A stretch of 6,832 bases of DNA from Methylophilaceae bacterium UBA5127 (GCA_002414145.1 DHYP01000038.1:44611-51442); one strand, 5' to 3'; positions 1 through 6,610 are shown, counted from the first letter of the stretch. Made by a program: numbers and translations. The notes: generated by a model from the letters alone, not told the origin.

Positions 1-726
1 GACTTGCCCAGCCGTGGGATCAAACCCTTTCCAGCCAGTACCAGGCAAATACACCTCTGCCCATGCATGCGTTGTGGCATTGCCAGCCTCTGTTGCAGGT
101 GCATGTGAGTAGCCACTGACGAATCGACTGGCCAGCCCTAGACATCGGCAAGCTTCAATAAACAATGTTGCGTAATCTCGGCAAGAGCCACTGCCCATTT
201 GAATGGTTTGTGCGGGAGTTTGTACACCCGCCTCCTCACGGATTTGATAGCGAAACTGTTGGTTAATGGTTTGATTTAGCTTAGTTAACAAAGTAAATGT
301 TTGCTCTGGAATGGTGCTTATTCCCATCTGCATGAGCCATTGATTTACTGTTGGTTGATCTAAAGGGAAAATAGGTTGTTGAAAAGCTGCCAGATCTGCC
401 CAATCCGCTTGCGCATAAACGAAAGGATAATTTACTGCATAGTCCTCAATATAAAAATCTAAAGGCGCTTCCTCGTAATGCTGAATCACAACCTCGCTCG
501 CAATAGTAAGTCTATTGGTAGGCTTTAAAAATGAGACTACCGCCAGCGAATTATCAAACACATCCCGATACCATTTGATGCTATACATAGGTGATATTTT
601 AAGGAGCGAAGATTCAATGCGTACATCATGCCCTTCACGCGGGCGAATCAGCAATCGATGCTGTTGCAGCGTCACTTCCGTCGGAAAAATATATTCCGTT
701 AAATGTTTGATGAGCAGGCGTTTCAT
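1..726 (-). CDS. Transglutaminase-like protein with bacterial transglutaminase N-terminal domain (3' end cut by window edge)
   Basis: An open frame of 242 codons starts at an ATG (726-724) and runs off the left edge without a stop. The first ~80 residues fit the bacterial transglutaminase N-terminal domain, with the typical QQHRLLIRPREGHDVRI stretch at about residues 21-37. The core carries the papain-like triad: Cys182 in GSGSCRDYA, His220 in TTHAWAEV and Asp236 in GFDPTAG. No signal peptide or membrane segment is visible, so it is probably cytoplasmic. Members of this family are protease- or amidase-like rather than proven cross-linkers, and the substrate is unknown. Usual length is roughly 260-300 residues, so only a short C-terminal tail is missing. 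It starts 34 bp after the stop of another transglutaminase-like gene, implying one transcript. The Shine-Dalgarno is weak (CAGAG ahead of the ATG), which suggests translational coupling. Family assignment is firm; function is open. Confidence 0.9.
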   Translation of the reverse strand, partial: MKRLLIKHLTEYIFPTEVTLQQHRLLIRPREGHDVRIESSLLKISPMYSIKWYRDVFDNSLAVVSFLKPTNRLTIASEVVIQHYEEAPLDFYIEDYAVNYPFVYAQADWADLAAFQQPIFPLDQPTVNQWLMQMGISTIPEQTFTLLTKLNQTINQQFRYQIREEAGVQTPAQTIQMGSGSCRDYATLFIEACRCLGLASRFVSGYSHAPATEAGNATTHAWAEVYLPGTGWKGFDPTAGQV

Positions 727-760
727 GGTTTTGGCTCTGAACTCTTATGCACAATTAAAA

Positions 761-1558
761 TTACTCAAGTGTATCTGCCAGCTTGGTGACACGTACACGC
801 ATCAGCTCTGGGTACAAAGACGGACCAAATTGATTAAAAATGGCAACATCAGCAGCATCATGCCCATAAGCCACTGTGACGCGACCGCCACGCGGTGAAG
901 ACTGCGTTGCATCAAACGTATACCAGCGCCCGCCTACGTAAGCCTCAAACCACGCATGAAAATCCATAGGCTCTAGTTCATGCAAAAAGCCAACTACCAT
1001 GCGTGCAGGAATGCAAAGCCCTCGACATAGCGCAATACCCAAATGTGCCAGATCACGACACACACCTTCCCGTACTTGGTTTACCTCAATAGCAGAGACT
1101 TGGAATAAAATTGTACTTGGGTTAAATCTTACGTTTTCGCGTATCCATTGCTCGATTCTGGCAACCTGATCATAACCTGGTGCTACCTCTGCCACGATTT
1201 CCTGAGCCATTTCTACAAACCGATCTGACTCGCAATAACGTGATGGCAATAAGTACGTAAGTACATCATTAGGTAAATGTTGCACTTCCACAAAAGGTGC
1301 GCCTGCACACGTATCAATATGATCAGCCGTCATAATGTCTGCCGAAGTCTGAATGGAAAAATGACCAACTGGTGCAATTAAACGCTGGCATAAATTGCCA
1401 TAAATATCCGTGAACTCCACTGCAGGCACACTGGGTGAAAGGGTGTAAGACTCACGTGCAACCCACTGATTTACACCACTGCGAGGGCGCAACATCAAGA
1501 TAAATGGGGTGGGCACGCTCACACTAAAGGCAAAATCACATTCTGTTCGTAACCACAT
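761..1558 (-). CDS. Transglutaminase-like family protein, complete, 265 aa
   Basis: The predicted protein is a transglutaminase/papain-fold hydrolase with its triad intact: Cys167 in [12 protein letters not shown], His201 in [15 protein letters not shown] and Asp216 in YTFDATQ. The tail motif [17 protein letters not shown] (about 226-242) is typical of the stand-alone transglutaminase-like proteins found near ATP-grasp/alpha-E operons. Residues 1-80 form a beta-rich N-terminal part that differs from the N-domain of the downstream gene. No signal peptide is seen. I chose ATG 1558 because AAGGAA (1564-1569) lies 5 nt upstream and the protein starts sensibly at MWLRTEC. An in-frame start at 1609 would add 17 residues ([10 protein letters not shown]...) with no homologous look and would swallow the ribosome binding site. 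The gene is first in a two-gene unit with the transglutaminase gene at 1-726. Substrate unknown. Confidence 0.92.
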   Translation of the reverse strand: MWLRTECDFAFSVSVPTPFILMLRPRSGVNQWVARESYTLSPSVPAVEFTDIYGNLCQRLIAPVGHFSIQTSADIMTADHIDTCAGAPFVEVQHLPNDVLTYLLPSRYCESDRFVEMAQEIVAEVAPGYDQVARIEQWIRENVRFNPSTILFQVSAIEVNQVREGVCRDLAHLGIALCRGLCIPARMVVGFLHELEPMDFHAWFEAYVGGRWYTFDATQSSPRGGRVTVAYGHDAADVAIFNQFGPSLYPELMRVRVTKLADTLE

Positions 1559-1563
1559 TTCTG

Positions 1564-1569
1564 TTCCTT
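1564..1569 (-). promoter_or_regulatory. Ribosome binding site that fixes the transglutaminase start at 1558
   Basis: On the minus strand the sequence reads AAGGAA, then CAGAA, then ATG. The 5-nt spacing is good and it is the only clear Shine-Dalgarno near this gene. It decides for the 265-residue protein over the 282-residue alternative. Confidence 0.75.
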
Positions 1570-1714
1570 TTTCGTGTGCACATACATTGTACTCTGCACT
1601 AAGAGACAATCATCGGATGAACCAAGATGACAATTCTTACATAAAAAGTTTACAGATATATGGACGTAATGCTTTTTAAAATGTATCCAGTTAAACGGCT
1701 TTGCCTTAGCGAAT

Positions 1715-2152
1715 CTAATCATGCCGGTATGGCACAATCACCTCACGTGAAGCCAGCACAATCTCGCGTAAAAAGCACAAGAGCCCCAAAATCACTGAAA
1801 TCATAGAAGAAATAAACGCCATCAATACCACATGGGGCATTTTGAAACCAGTCTCGACTGAAATAAACAAAGTTGCAATAGAAACGCATACACATAACGC
1901 TGCCAGAGTGGCCAATCCAATCGCACGTCGTAGCCATTTGGTACGTTTAACGATAATGCGTAATTCATCTTTAAATTTTTCGCGTTTTTCTTGCGGCATA
2001 TCGTTGAGCGACCTTGCGCGGTCAATCGATCTCCCCAAACGCCCAATCAGCACACCGAGAATGGAACCGATGCCTGTTAACAAAAATACTGGTGCGACTG
2101 CATCGCGAATGGCCTCAGAAACACTATGAATATCGGTAATTGGTACTAACAC
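1715..2152 (-). CDS. DUF2721 family integral membrane protein, 145 aa, GTG start
   Basis: The N-terminal signature (ISxxIxxAVAPVFLLTGIGxxLxVLxxRLxRxxDRAR type; here AIRDAVAPVFLLTGIG, then RLGRSIDRARSL) matches the DUF2721 family of small inner-membrane proteins of unknown function. Three hydrophobic segments are visible at about 19-38, 77-98 and 107-128. A highly charged cytoplasmic-looking loop (about 39-75, rich in K/R/E) separates the first two. Length is normal for the family. The start is GTG: AAGGG (2158-2162) lies 5 nt ahead, an in-frame stop (TGA, 2170-2168) closes the frame upstream, and no usable ATG exists before residue 52. The gene is divergent from osmB. It ends 156 bp before the first transglutaminase gene with no strong terminator between, so read-through into that pair is possible. 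Family assignment is good; no function is claimed. Confidence 0.87.
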   Translation of the reverse strand: MLVPITDIHSVSEAIRDAVAPVFLLTGIGSILGVLIGRLGRSIDRARSLNDMPQEKREKFKDELRIIVKRTKWLRRAIGLATLAALCVCVSIATLFISVETGFKMPHVVLMAFISSMISVILGLLCFLREIVLASREVIVPYRHD

Positions 2153-2157
2153 ATAAA

Positions 2158-2162
2158 CCCTT
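2158..2162 (-). promoter_or_regulatory. Ribosome binding site (AAGGG) serving the GTG start at 2152
   Basis: Read on the minus strand, AAGGG is followed by TTTAT and then GTG. The ATG one base earlier (2154-2152) is out of frame and closes after two codons (ATG TGT TAG), so the site must serve the GTG. Confidence 0.7.
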
Positions 2163-2467
2163 AATGCTCAGTAGATTGATGAACATTATGCGCTATCGCC
2201 GTTTAAACAGGAATGACTTAACACAATAATTGTCCATAAAACATAGAACTTTTATGCATGATAAATAATAATTGACGCACCTTTAGCACTCAAATAGTAG
2301 CGTAAATGCAAAGTATGCTTACTGCATTAATTACGGTAGAATAACGGCTGGCCATAGAGTGATAGTTTGCGTTACAGATTTTTACTAATTACTACAAAAC
2401 AGCAAAACTTACTCGGTGGCAATGCAATACAATTATTTTACCGTTGTACAAGGGCAACGTTTATCAC

Positions 2468-2472
2468 AGGAG
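2468..2472 (+). promoter_or_regulatory. Ribosome binding site of the osmB-like gene
   Basis: AGGAG lies 8 nt before ATG 2481. This strong site supports the 93-residue protein and argues against the 38-codon upstream extension that would need a TTG start at 2367. Confidence 0.75.
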
Positions 2473-2480
2473 AAAACTGT

Positions 2481-2762
2481 ATGAACTTGACTATTCAAAA
2501 AGAGCCAACAAACGCTCAAGCAATTAGCACTCAATCGACTTCTTTCAAAAAGCGCAACGCCGCGATTATTGGCGTGGCACTATTGCTAAGCCTCAGTGGA
2601 TGTAGCAGTATGTCTACAAGAGACAAAAATACCGCCGTAGGTGCCAGTATTGGCGCAGTTGCTGGCGCTGTACTCACTGGCGGTAGTGGTGTAGGTATGG
2701 TGGGCGGCGCAGCCATTGGTGGCGTCATTGGTCACCAAATAGGCACAGGCAAAAAGAAATAA
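2481..2762 (+). CDS. osmB: OsmB-like glycine-zipper lipoprotein, 93 aa
   Basis: This is a small predicted outer-membrane lipoprotein. A hydrophobic segment (about 27-40) ends in the lipobox LSGC, so signal peptidase II should cut before Cys41 and leave a mature protein of 53 residues. Ser42 at the +2 position favours sorting to the outer membrane. The mature part, TRDKNTAVGASIGAVAGAVLT then GGAAIGGVIGHQIG, follows E. coli OsmB closely and forms the two glycine-zipper helices (about 51-66 and 70-88). E. coli OsmB is induced by osmotic stress and in stationary phase; whether that holds here is inference. Odd: about 25 mostly polar residues precede the hydrophobic core, longer than in OsmB, though the start is fixed by a strong AGGAG site. 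It is the only plus-strand gene, convergent with the serine protease gene. Confidence 0.88.
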   Translation: MNLTIQKEPTNAQAISTQSTSFKKRNAAIIGVALLLSLSGCSSMSTRDKNTAVGASIGAVAGAVLTGGSGVGMVGGAAIGGVIGHQIGTGKKK

Positions 2763-2774
2763 CCAAGATAAAAG

Positions 2775-2841
2775 TAGGTGGGTGGTGAGTATTATGAACC
2801 TAACAACATGTTGGGATTCAAAAACGACTCACCTCTACCTA
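2775..2841. terminator. Long imperfect hairpin between two convergent genes, candidate bidirectional terminator
   Basis: The outer stem pairs GGTGAGT (2784-2790) with ACTCACC (2827-2833) and continues, after small mismatches and a bulge, with TAGGT (2775-2779) against ACCTA (2837-2841). Inside sits a second stem, CCTAAC (2799-2804) with GTTGGG (2810-2815), around a 5-nt loop; it overlaps the perfect palindrome CAACATGTTG. It lies between the osmB stop (2762) and the protease stop (2860). A short T-run (CTTTTAT) follows only on the minus strand; the plus strand has none, so intrinsic termination is plausible but not classical. Confidence 0.45.
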
Positions 2842-2859
2842 AAGACGATATAGTCTATC

Positions 2860-3885
2860 TCAAAGTGGGTGCTCACTAGTTTTTAATTGATTGATTTTAA
2901 GCGTAATTTTTTCACCTTCGTCGTTACTTAGTGCTTGCACTGGAGGCTTCAATGCCTCAAGCGCGGTAATGTCTTTTTGTGCAAAAACCACACGTGACAA
3001 CGCCACAAAAGCATCTAAATCATGATTGTTAATTTGTGTGGCTTTTTGCAATGCAATTTTAGCTTGCGGTATTTCACCTATCCCTTCTTCTGCCACGCCT
3101 AAAAAATACCATGCGTCTGGCGAGTTTGGCTCCTCTGCGACCCATTTTGTTGCAATTGTTTTAAGCGTTGCCCATTCCTCATTTTGAAATGGTGTGACCA
3201 CCTGCATAAAAAACGGTCGTTGCTCTGGTGGCAAAGCCCAAAAAGGTACTTCATTCGTTTTTAAACCTAAGATATCTGGGGAGTCCATTAGCTCTTTAAT
3301 CCACTCCACTGGTAAACAGTAAAAAAAGCCACGATGCCCAGGGCTTTTAAATGTAGTAATGCCGATTAAATTAAACTTTTCATCAAATAAACCGCCACCA
3401 CTAGACCCCATGGCAAAAGTGGCATTAGTGCGCACAATCAACCCACCATCAAACGCATATTTGCCTTTCACATTGCCATATGAAGGCTGTGGCACGGGTG
3501 AGCCCGCGGGAAAGCCCAAACTAAACACCTCCTCTTCATAATTCAAGGTGCTGCTATCGCGCATAGGAATAGGCGTAAGCGGCAAGGAGTCAAACTTTAG
3601 CAAACACAAATCACGACGCCAGTTTGCTTTAATGGCAATGGGTTTATAACCATCTCTAAACTTAGCAACATTTGCCCCATTCGTATTAGCAATCACATGA
3701 CAATTAGTCGCCACATACTCCTTGCTGACCACCACGCCAGATCCACGCCCAGTGGATCCATCTGGCAAATCAGTACTCACGATCACCACAGAATAACCAA
3801 GCGGGATAGTCTCAGCAACACTCGGCCAAGCCAACAAGCTGGGTGCATAAACACACATCAATGCCAATAAGATCCAACGCTTCAT
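2860..3885 (-). CDS. Exported trypsin-like serine protease with C-terminal TPR-like region, 341 aa
   Basis: Residues 1-19 form a Sec signal peptide (MKR, hydrophobic core, cleavage after SLLA), so the enzyme should act in the periplasm or outside. Residues about 25-200 form a chymotrypsin-fold protease domain of the HtrA-like trypsin_2 kind. The triad is His63 (TNCHVI), Asp92 (RRDLCLLKF) and Ser162 (AMGSSGGGLF). Two cysteines, Cys62 and Cys94, sit beside the His and Asp and could form a disulfide. There is no PDZ domain. Instead residues about 235-320 look like one or two degenerate TPR units (PDAWYFLGVAEE...AKIALQKATQIN), probably for partner binding. The start ATG has AAAGGG (3892-3897) 6 nt upstream. 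The next gene upstream on the strand is dadA, 143 bp away, so the protease probably has its own promoter in that gap. Substrate unknown; a housekeeping envelope role is a guess. Confidence 0.88.
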   Translation of the reverse strand: MKRWILLALMCVYAPSLLAWPSVAETIPLGYSVVIVSTDLPDGSTGRGSGVVVSKEYVATNCHVIANTNGANVAKFRDGYKPIAIKANWRRDLCLLKFDSLPLTPIPMRDSSTLNYEEEVFSLGFPAGSPVPQPSYGNVKGKYAFDGGLIVRTNATFAMGSSGGGLFDEKFNLIGITTFKSPGHRGFFYCLPVEWIKELMDSPDILGLKTNEVPFWALPPEQRPFFMQVVTPFQNEEWATLKTIATKWVAEEPNSPDAWYFLGVAEEGIGEIPQAKIALQKATQINNHDLDAFVALSRVVFAQKDITALEALKPPVQALSNDEGEKITLKINQLKTSEHPL

Positions 3886-3917
3886 TATTAACCCTTTGTC
3901 GTTATGGTAAAGTTAGG

Positions 3918-3994
3918 ACAACGACCACGCATAAACGTTTACATGATATGAGTTTATGCTTGATGTATATCCTGTAGATTGCAAACAACGACCA
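3918..3994. repeat. Direct repeat ACAACGACCA x2 flanking the dyad
   Basis: The identical 10-mer ACAACGACCA occurs at 3918-3927 and 3985-3994, on either side of the 8-bp dyad, with starts 67 bp apart. Both copies lie in the presumed protease promoter region. It could be a pair of regulator half-sites or a trace of a small duplication; the rest of the flanks is not duplicated. Confidence 0.4.
3929..3959. promoter_or_regulatory. Perfect 8-bp dyad (GCATAAAC...GTTTATGC) upstream of the protease gene
   Basis: GCATAAAC (3929-3936) and GTTTATGC (3952-3959) are exact inverted copies around a 15-nt spacer. The site lies in the 143-bp gap between the dadA stop and the protease start. It could be an operator for the protease promoter or a hairpin in the dadA 3' region. 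No T-run follows it on the minus strand, so a terminator is less likely than a protein-binding site. Confidence 0.35.
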
Positions 3995-4028
3995 TCATTT
4001 CGAATGAAACAAGCGCTGTAAAAAGCGA

Positions 4029-5327
4029 TTACATTTTATGCGTGCTATCCGCAATATAACGATTGATACTCAAGTCATTCGTTTTGATGGCAGGTTTCCG
4101 ATTCGCTATCAAATCCGCAAGAATCTGGCCAGAACCACACGCCATGGTCCACCCCAAGGTGCCGTGACCCGTATTAATCCATAAGTTGTTTAGGTCTGGA
4201 TCCTTTGAGGCTTGCCCAATAATAGGTGTACCATCGGGGGTCATCGGGCGCAAGCCTGTCCAGAAAGTAGCTTTAGTTAAGTCTCCTGCATGAGGGAATA
4301 AACTATTGACCACCATTTCCAACGTCTCTCTGCGACTCGGTGTCAGATTTAAGTTAAAGCCTGCCACCTCTGCCATTCCACCGACACGAATACGCGAATC
4401 AAAACGTGTCACGGCTACTTTATAAGTTTCATCTAATACTGTTGAGACAGGGGAAGCATCATTGTTGACAATGGGGAGGGTTAATGAATAGCCTTTTACT
4501 GGATAAACTGGAATATCAATGGCTAAATCCAGCATCAACTCACGGGAGTAACTTCCAAGCGCAACCACATAATGATCGGCCTCAATGCGTTCGGCCTTAC
4601 CCTCAGTGATAACCGCCACGCCTTTGATTTTTCCCTGTTGCATCTGGAGTTTTTCTATTGTCGAATTCTGGCGGAACCTCACGCCAAGCTGACTCGCTTT
4701 TTCTGCTAGATGCGTTGTAAACATGAGACAGTCACCTGTTTCATCTTTGGGCAATCGCAAACCGCCCATAAGTTTATCTTTTACCAAGTCTAGCGCTGGC
4801 TCTGCGGCGGAGCAGCCGTCTCTATCCAGTAGCTCAAATGGAACACCGCAACGGCTCAGTATGGCAATATCCTTGGCAGCAGCATCCAATTGTTTTTGCG
4901 TACGAAACACTTGCAATGTCCCTTGCATACGCCCTTCATACGAGATGCCCGTTTCTGCTCGTAATAAGTCCAGACAATCACGACTATACTCTGCCAAACG
5001 CACCATGCGCTCTTTGTTGATGCTATAACTCGGCGTATTGCATTGATTCAGAAACTTTAACATCCATTGCAATTGCCACAGGCTTCCATCTGGCTTCATA
5101 TGTAAAGGCGCGTGACTTTGAAACATCCACTTGAATGCTTTTATTGGTATGTAAGGTGCCGCCCAAGGCGCAGCATACCCTGGCGAGATCTGCCCAGCAT
5201 TAGCAAAACTTGTTTCAAGACCTACAGCTGGCTGACGATCAACAACGGTGACATCAAAGCCTTGCTTTGCCAGATAATAAGCGCTACTAACACCCACCAC
5301 GCCTGAACCTAAAACAATGACACGCAT
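4029..5327 (-). CDS. dadA: D-amino acid dehydrogenase, FAD-dependent (DadA), 432 aa
   Basis: DadA oxidatively deaminates D-amino acids, chiefly D-alanine, to the 2-oxo acid and ammonia, passing electrons to the respiratory chain at the inner membrane. The N-terminus has the Rossmann FAD motif GSGVVG (7-12), closing with Asp30 at the end of the second strand. Conserved DadA blocks follow: [16 protein letters not shown] (43-58), [13 protein letters not shown] (107-119), LPKDETGDC (192-200), RIRVGGMAE (312-320), GLRPMTPDG (358-366) and [13 protein letters not shown] (388-400). Length equals that of the E. coli enzyme and no key block is missing. AGGA (5335-5338) lies 7 nt ahead of the ATG. No alanine racemase gene (dadX) is adjacent; upstream is an MFS transporter gene, 77 bp away on the same strand. 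A perfect dyad in the leader suggests its own control. Confidence 0.96.
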   Translation of the reverse strand: MRVIVLGSGVVGVSSAYYLAKQGFDVTVVDRQPAVGLETSFANAGQISPGYAAPWAAPYIPIKAFKWMFQSHAPLHMKPDGSLWQLQWMLKFLNQCNTPSYSINKERMVRLAEYSRDCLDLLRAETGISYEGRMQGTLQVFRTQKQLDAAAKDIAILSRCGVPFELLDRDGCSAAEPALDLVKDKLMGGLRLPKDETGDCLMFTTHLAEKASQLGVRFRQNSTIEKLQMQQGKIKGVAVITEGKAERIEADHYVVALGSYSRELMLDLAIDIPVYPVKGYSLTLPIVNNDASPVSTVLDETYKVAVTRFDSRIRVGGMAEVAGFNLNLTPSRRETLEMVVNSLFPHAGDLTKATFWTGLRPMTPDGTPIIGQASKDPDLNNLWINTGHGTLGWTMACGSGQILADLIANRKPAIKTNDLSINRYIADSTHKM

Positions 5328-5349
5328 GAAAGTTTCCTAATCCTTAGCG

Positions 5350-5364
5350 GCAAATACAATTTGC
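5350..5364. promoter_or_regulatory. Perfect 15-bp dyad in the dadA leader, candidate operator
   Basis: GCAAAT (5350-5355) and ATTTGC (5359-5364) are exact inverted copies around a 3-nt centre, 22 bp upstream of the dadA ATG and just before its ribosome binding site. Size and AT-rich centre fit a dimeric regulator. dadA operons in E. coli and Pseudomonas are controlled by Lrp/AsnC-family proteins, so such a regulator is a reasonable guess, but the sequence is not a confident match to a known consensus. As RNA it would form a 6-bp stem with a 3-nt loop. Confidence 0.45.
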
Positions 5365-5404
5365 AAAACCTGATTGCATCTCTATTCACTACAAGTTGAA
5401 ATAA

Positions 5405-6574
5405 CTACTCATTCTGAGCGTTGCGCATTAGATAAAATAAAAACGAGCCCGCCAACATAATACCTGCAGCAAGATAAAGGCCAACTTCATAACCCCCATA
5501 AATTTTTGCTAACCAACCTGTGATGCCAGGTCCAACAATTTGTGCCACCCCATAGCAAATGGTCATTTTGCTCATCATTTTTGCGGGTTGTGCAGGGTAG
5601 TATCGTCCCGCCATGGTCAATACCAAACTCACAATGGCAATGGCTGTCGCACCGTATAAAACCGCACTGATTAAGGCGCCAGCCAAGCCCAAGCCTAATG
5701 TTGGCATCACAATACCCACCACCTCAATTAAACCTGCTAGGCACAAGGCATTCACATCACCGATTTTGCGCGCCACAATGTCCCAAACATAACTGGATGG
5801 CGCCGCCACTAGGCCAATTACCAAAAACACCCACCCGCCTTGGTTGGCGAGCGCAGGTATTGCATTGACAATCGCCACAATAAAGGTAGCCGTGATAACG
5901 TAGCCAAATCCTGCGCAACAATATGCCGCCAAAAACAACCGCATAAACCTTGCATTAGGCGGAGCATGTTGCATTTCTGCTTTTTGGTTAATCGCTACCT
6001 CATCTTTTACCACGGCAGGAAACCAACCCAATGCAGGCACCAGCAGCACACACGCCACAGCTGTCAGCACCGTCCACTGCATATCCCAAGCCACACTATG
6101 CTTCATGGCAATGGTGGCAAGCGAGCACACCACAATACCCATGCCTATACCCGAAAAGTGAATGCCCAACTCACGTTTATGATCATGGCGAAACAGCCAG
6201 TTTAAAATCAGGCCACTCCCCAACATCAAACCAGCTGCCGTGCATAAGCCAGCAACAAAACGCGATACTGCCCACAGATAAAAATTTGTACTCAAACCCA
6301 TCATCGCAGTGGTCAACACCGCAAACACCATGCCCCAACGATACAAACGGTCTTTCAGCACAGCATCACTCACCAAGGAGGCCAAAATCACACCCAGCAA
6401 ATACCCCGCATAATTAATGGCCGCCAACCAGCCGCCATCCGCGTGCGACAAGCCTGCTTGGCTCATCATCACAGGCAACAGAGGGGTATAGGCAAAACGG
6501 GCAACTCCCATTGACAAAATAAGGCTGCAAATGCCTGCAAAAAGCACTTTAAAACGTGAGATTTGAGATGTCAT
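5405..6574 (-). CDS. MFS transporter, YbfB/YjiJ (MFS_4) type, 389 aa
   Basis: This is a predicted inner-membrane carrier with about twelve hydrophobic helices in two halves, split by a polar central loop at about 188-212. The start of helix 1 carries GVARFAYTPLLPVM (23-36), the signature of the YbfB/YjiJ branch. The loop after helix 2 has the MFS motif A remnant SDAVLKDRLYRW (69-80). Helix 4 region SRFVAGLCTAAGLMLGSG (104-121) is also typical. Substrate is not known for this branch; proximity to dadA hints at amino acids or related acids, but that is inference. An in-frame TAA lies three codons before the ATG (6586-6584), so the start cannot be earlier, yet no Shine-Dalgarno is visible: the stretch before the ATG is CAACCCCA. 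Translation may be weak or leader-independent. A plausible promoter lies about 35 bp upstream. Confidence 0.88.
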   Translation of the reverse strand: MTSQISRFKVLFAGICSLILSMGVARFAYTPLLPVMMSQAGLSHADGGWLAAINYAGYLLGVILASLVSDAVLKDRLYRWGMVFAVLTTAMMGLSTNFYLWAVSRFVAGLCTAAGLMLGSGLILNWLFRHDHKRELGIHFSGIGMGIVVCSLATIAMKHSVAWDMQWTVLTAVACVLLVPALGWFPAVVKDEVAINQKAEMQHAPPNARFMRLFLAAYCCAGFGYVITATFIVAIVNAIPALANQGGWVFLVIGLVAAPSSYVWDIVARKIGDVNALCLAGLIEVVGIVMPTLGLGLAGALISAVLYGATAIAIVSLVLTMAGRYYPAQPAKMMSKMTICYGVAQIVGPGITGWLAKIYGGYEVGLYLAAGIMLAGSFLFYLMRNAQNE

Positions 6575-6610
6575 TGGGGTTGATTAGGCATGATGACTGT
6601 ATCACTAAGA

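Larger units (their letters stand above)
2153..2480. other. Gene-free divergent region between the DUF2721 gene and osmB
   Basis: This 328-bp AT-rich spacer must hold both divergent promoters. No credible extra gene is seen. Candidate plus-strand promoter elements are TTGTCC (2230-2235), a 17-bp spacer and TATGCA (2253-2258); a TTGACG box (2272-2277) with a poor -10 (TAGTAG, 2295-2300); and a lone good -10, TAGAAT (2337-2342). On the minus strand a CATAAT -10-like box is reached reading away from the spacer toward the DUF2721 gene, but its -35 is poor. The octamer AATAATTG occurs at 2225-2232 and 2267-2274 and inverted at 2430-2437. A small hairpin, CGTTG/CAACG (2442-2459), lies just upstream of the osmB ribosome binding site. 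None of these assignments is certain. Confidence 0.45.

Noticed and set aside
515..898. Plus-strand open frame of 127 codons
   Set aside because: It lies over the antisense of the two transglutaminase genes, has no recognisable domain or ribosome binding site, and both genes beneath it have clear catalytic motifs.
1586..1591. TACAAT -10-like box ahead of the complete transglutaminase gene
   Set aside because: The hexamer is good and well placed, but I find no acceptable -35 at 16-18 bp, so I do not list it as a promoter.
1559..1609. Upstream extension of the complete transglutaminase protein by 17 residues
   Set aside because: The extension covers the AAGGAA ribosome binding site of the ATG at 1558, and its residues look nothing like the family N-terminus.
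1519..1737. Minus-strand 72-codon frame spanning the gap between the DUF2721 and transglutaminase genes
   Set aside because: It overlaps the ends of both genes in another frame, the product has no family look, and no ribosome binding site is evident.
2367..2480. Upstream extension of the OsmB-like protein by 38 residues
   Set aside because: It would need a TTG start without a good ribosome binding site, while AGGAG sits 8 nt ahead of the ATG at 2481 and the resulting protein already has a complete lipoprotein signal.
4015..4040. Short CGCT/AGCG hairpin just after the dadA stop, as a dadA terminator
   Set aside because: Only 4 bp of stem and no T-run after it on the minus strand.
5840..6417. 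Two overlapping plus-strand frames opposite the MFS transporter
   Set aside because: Both are low-complexity antisense shadows of a transmembrane protein gene, rich in Pro, His, Ser and Gln, with no recognisable domain.
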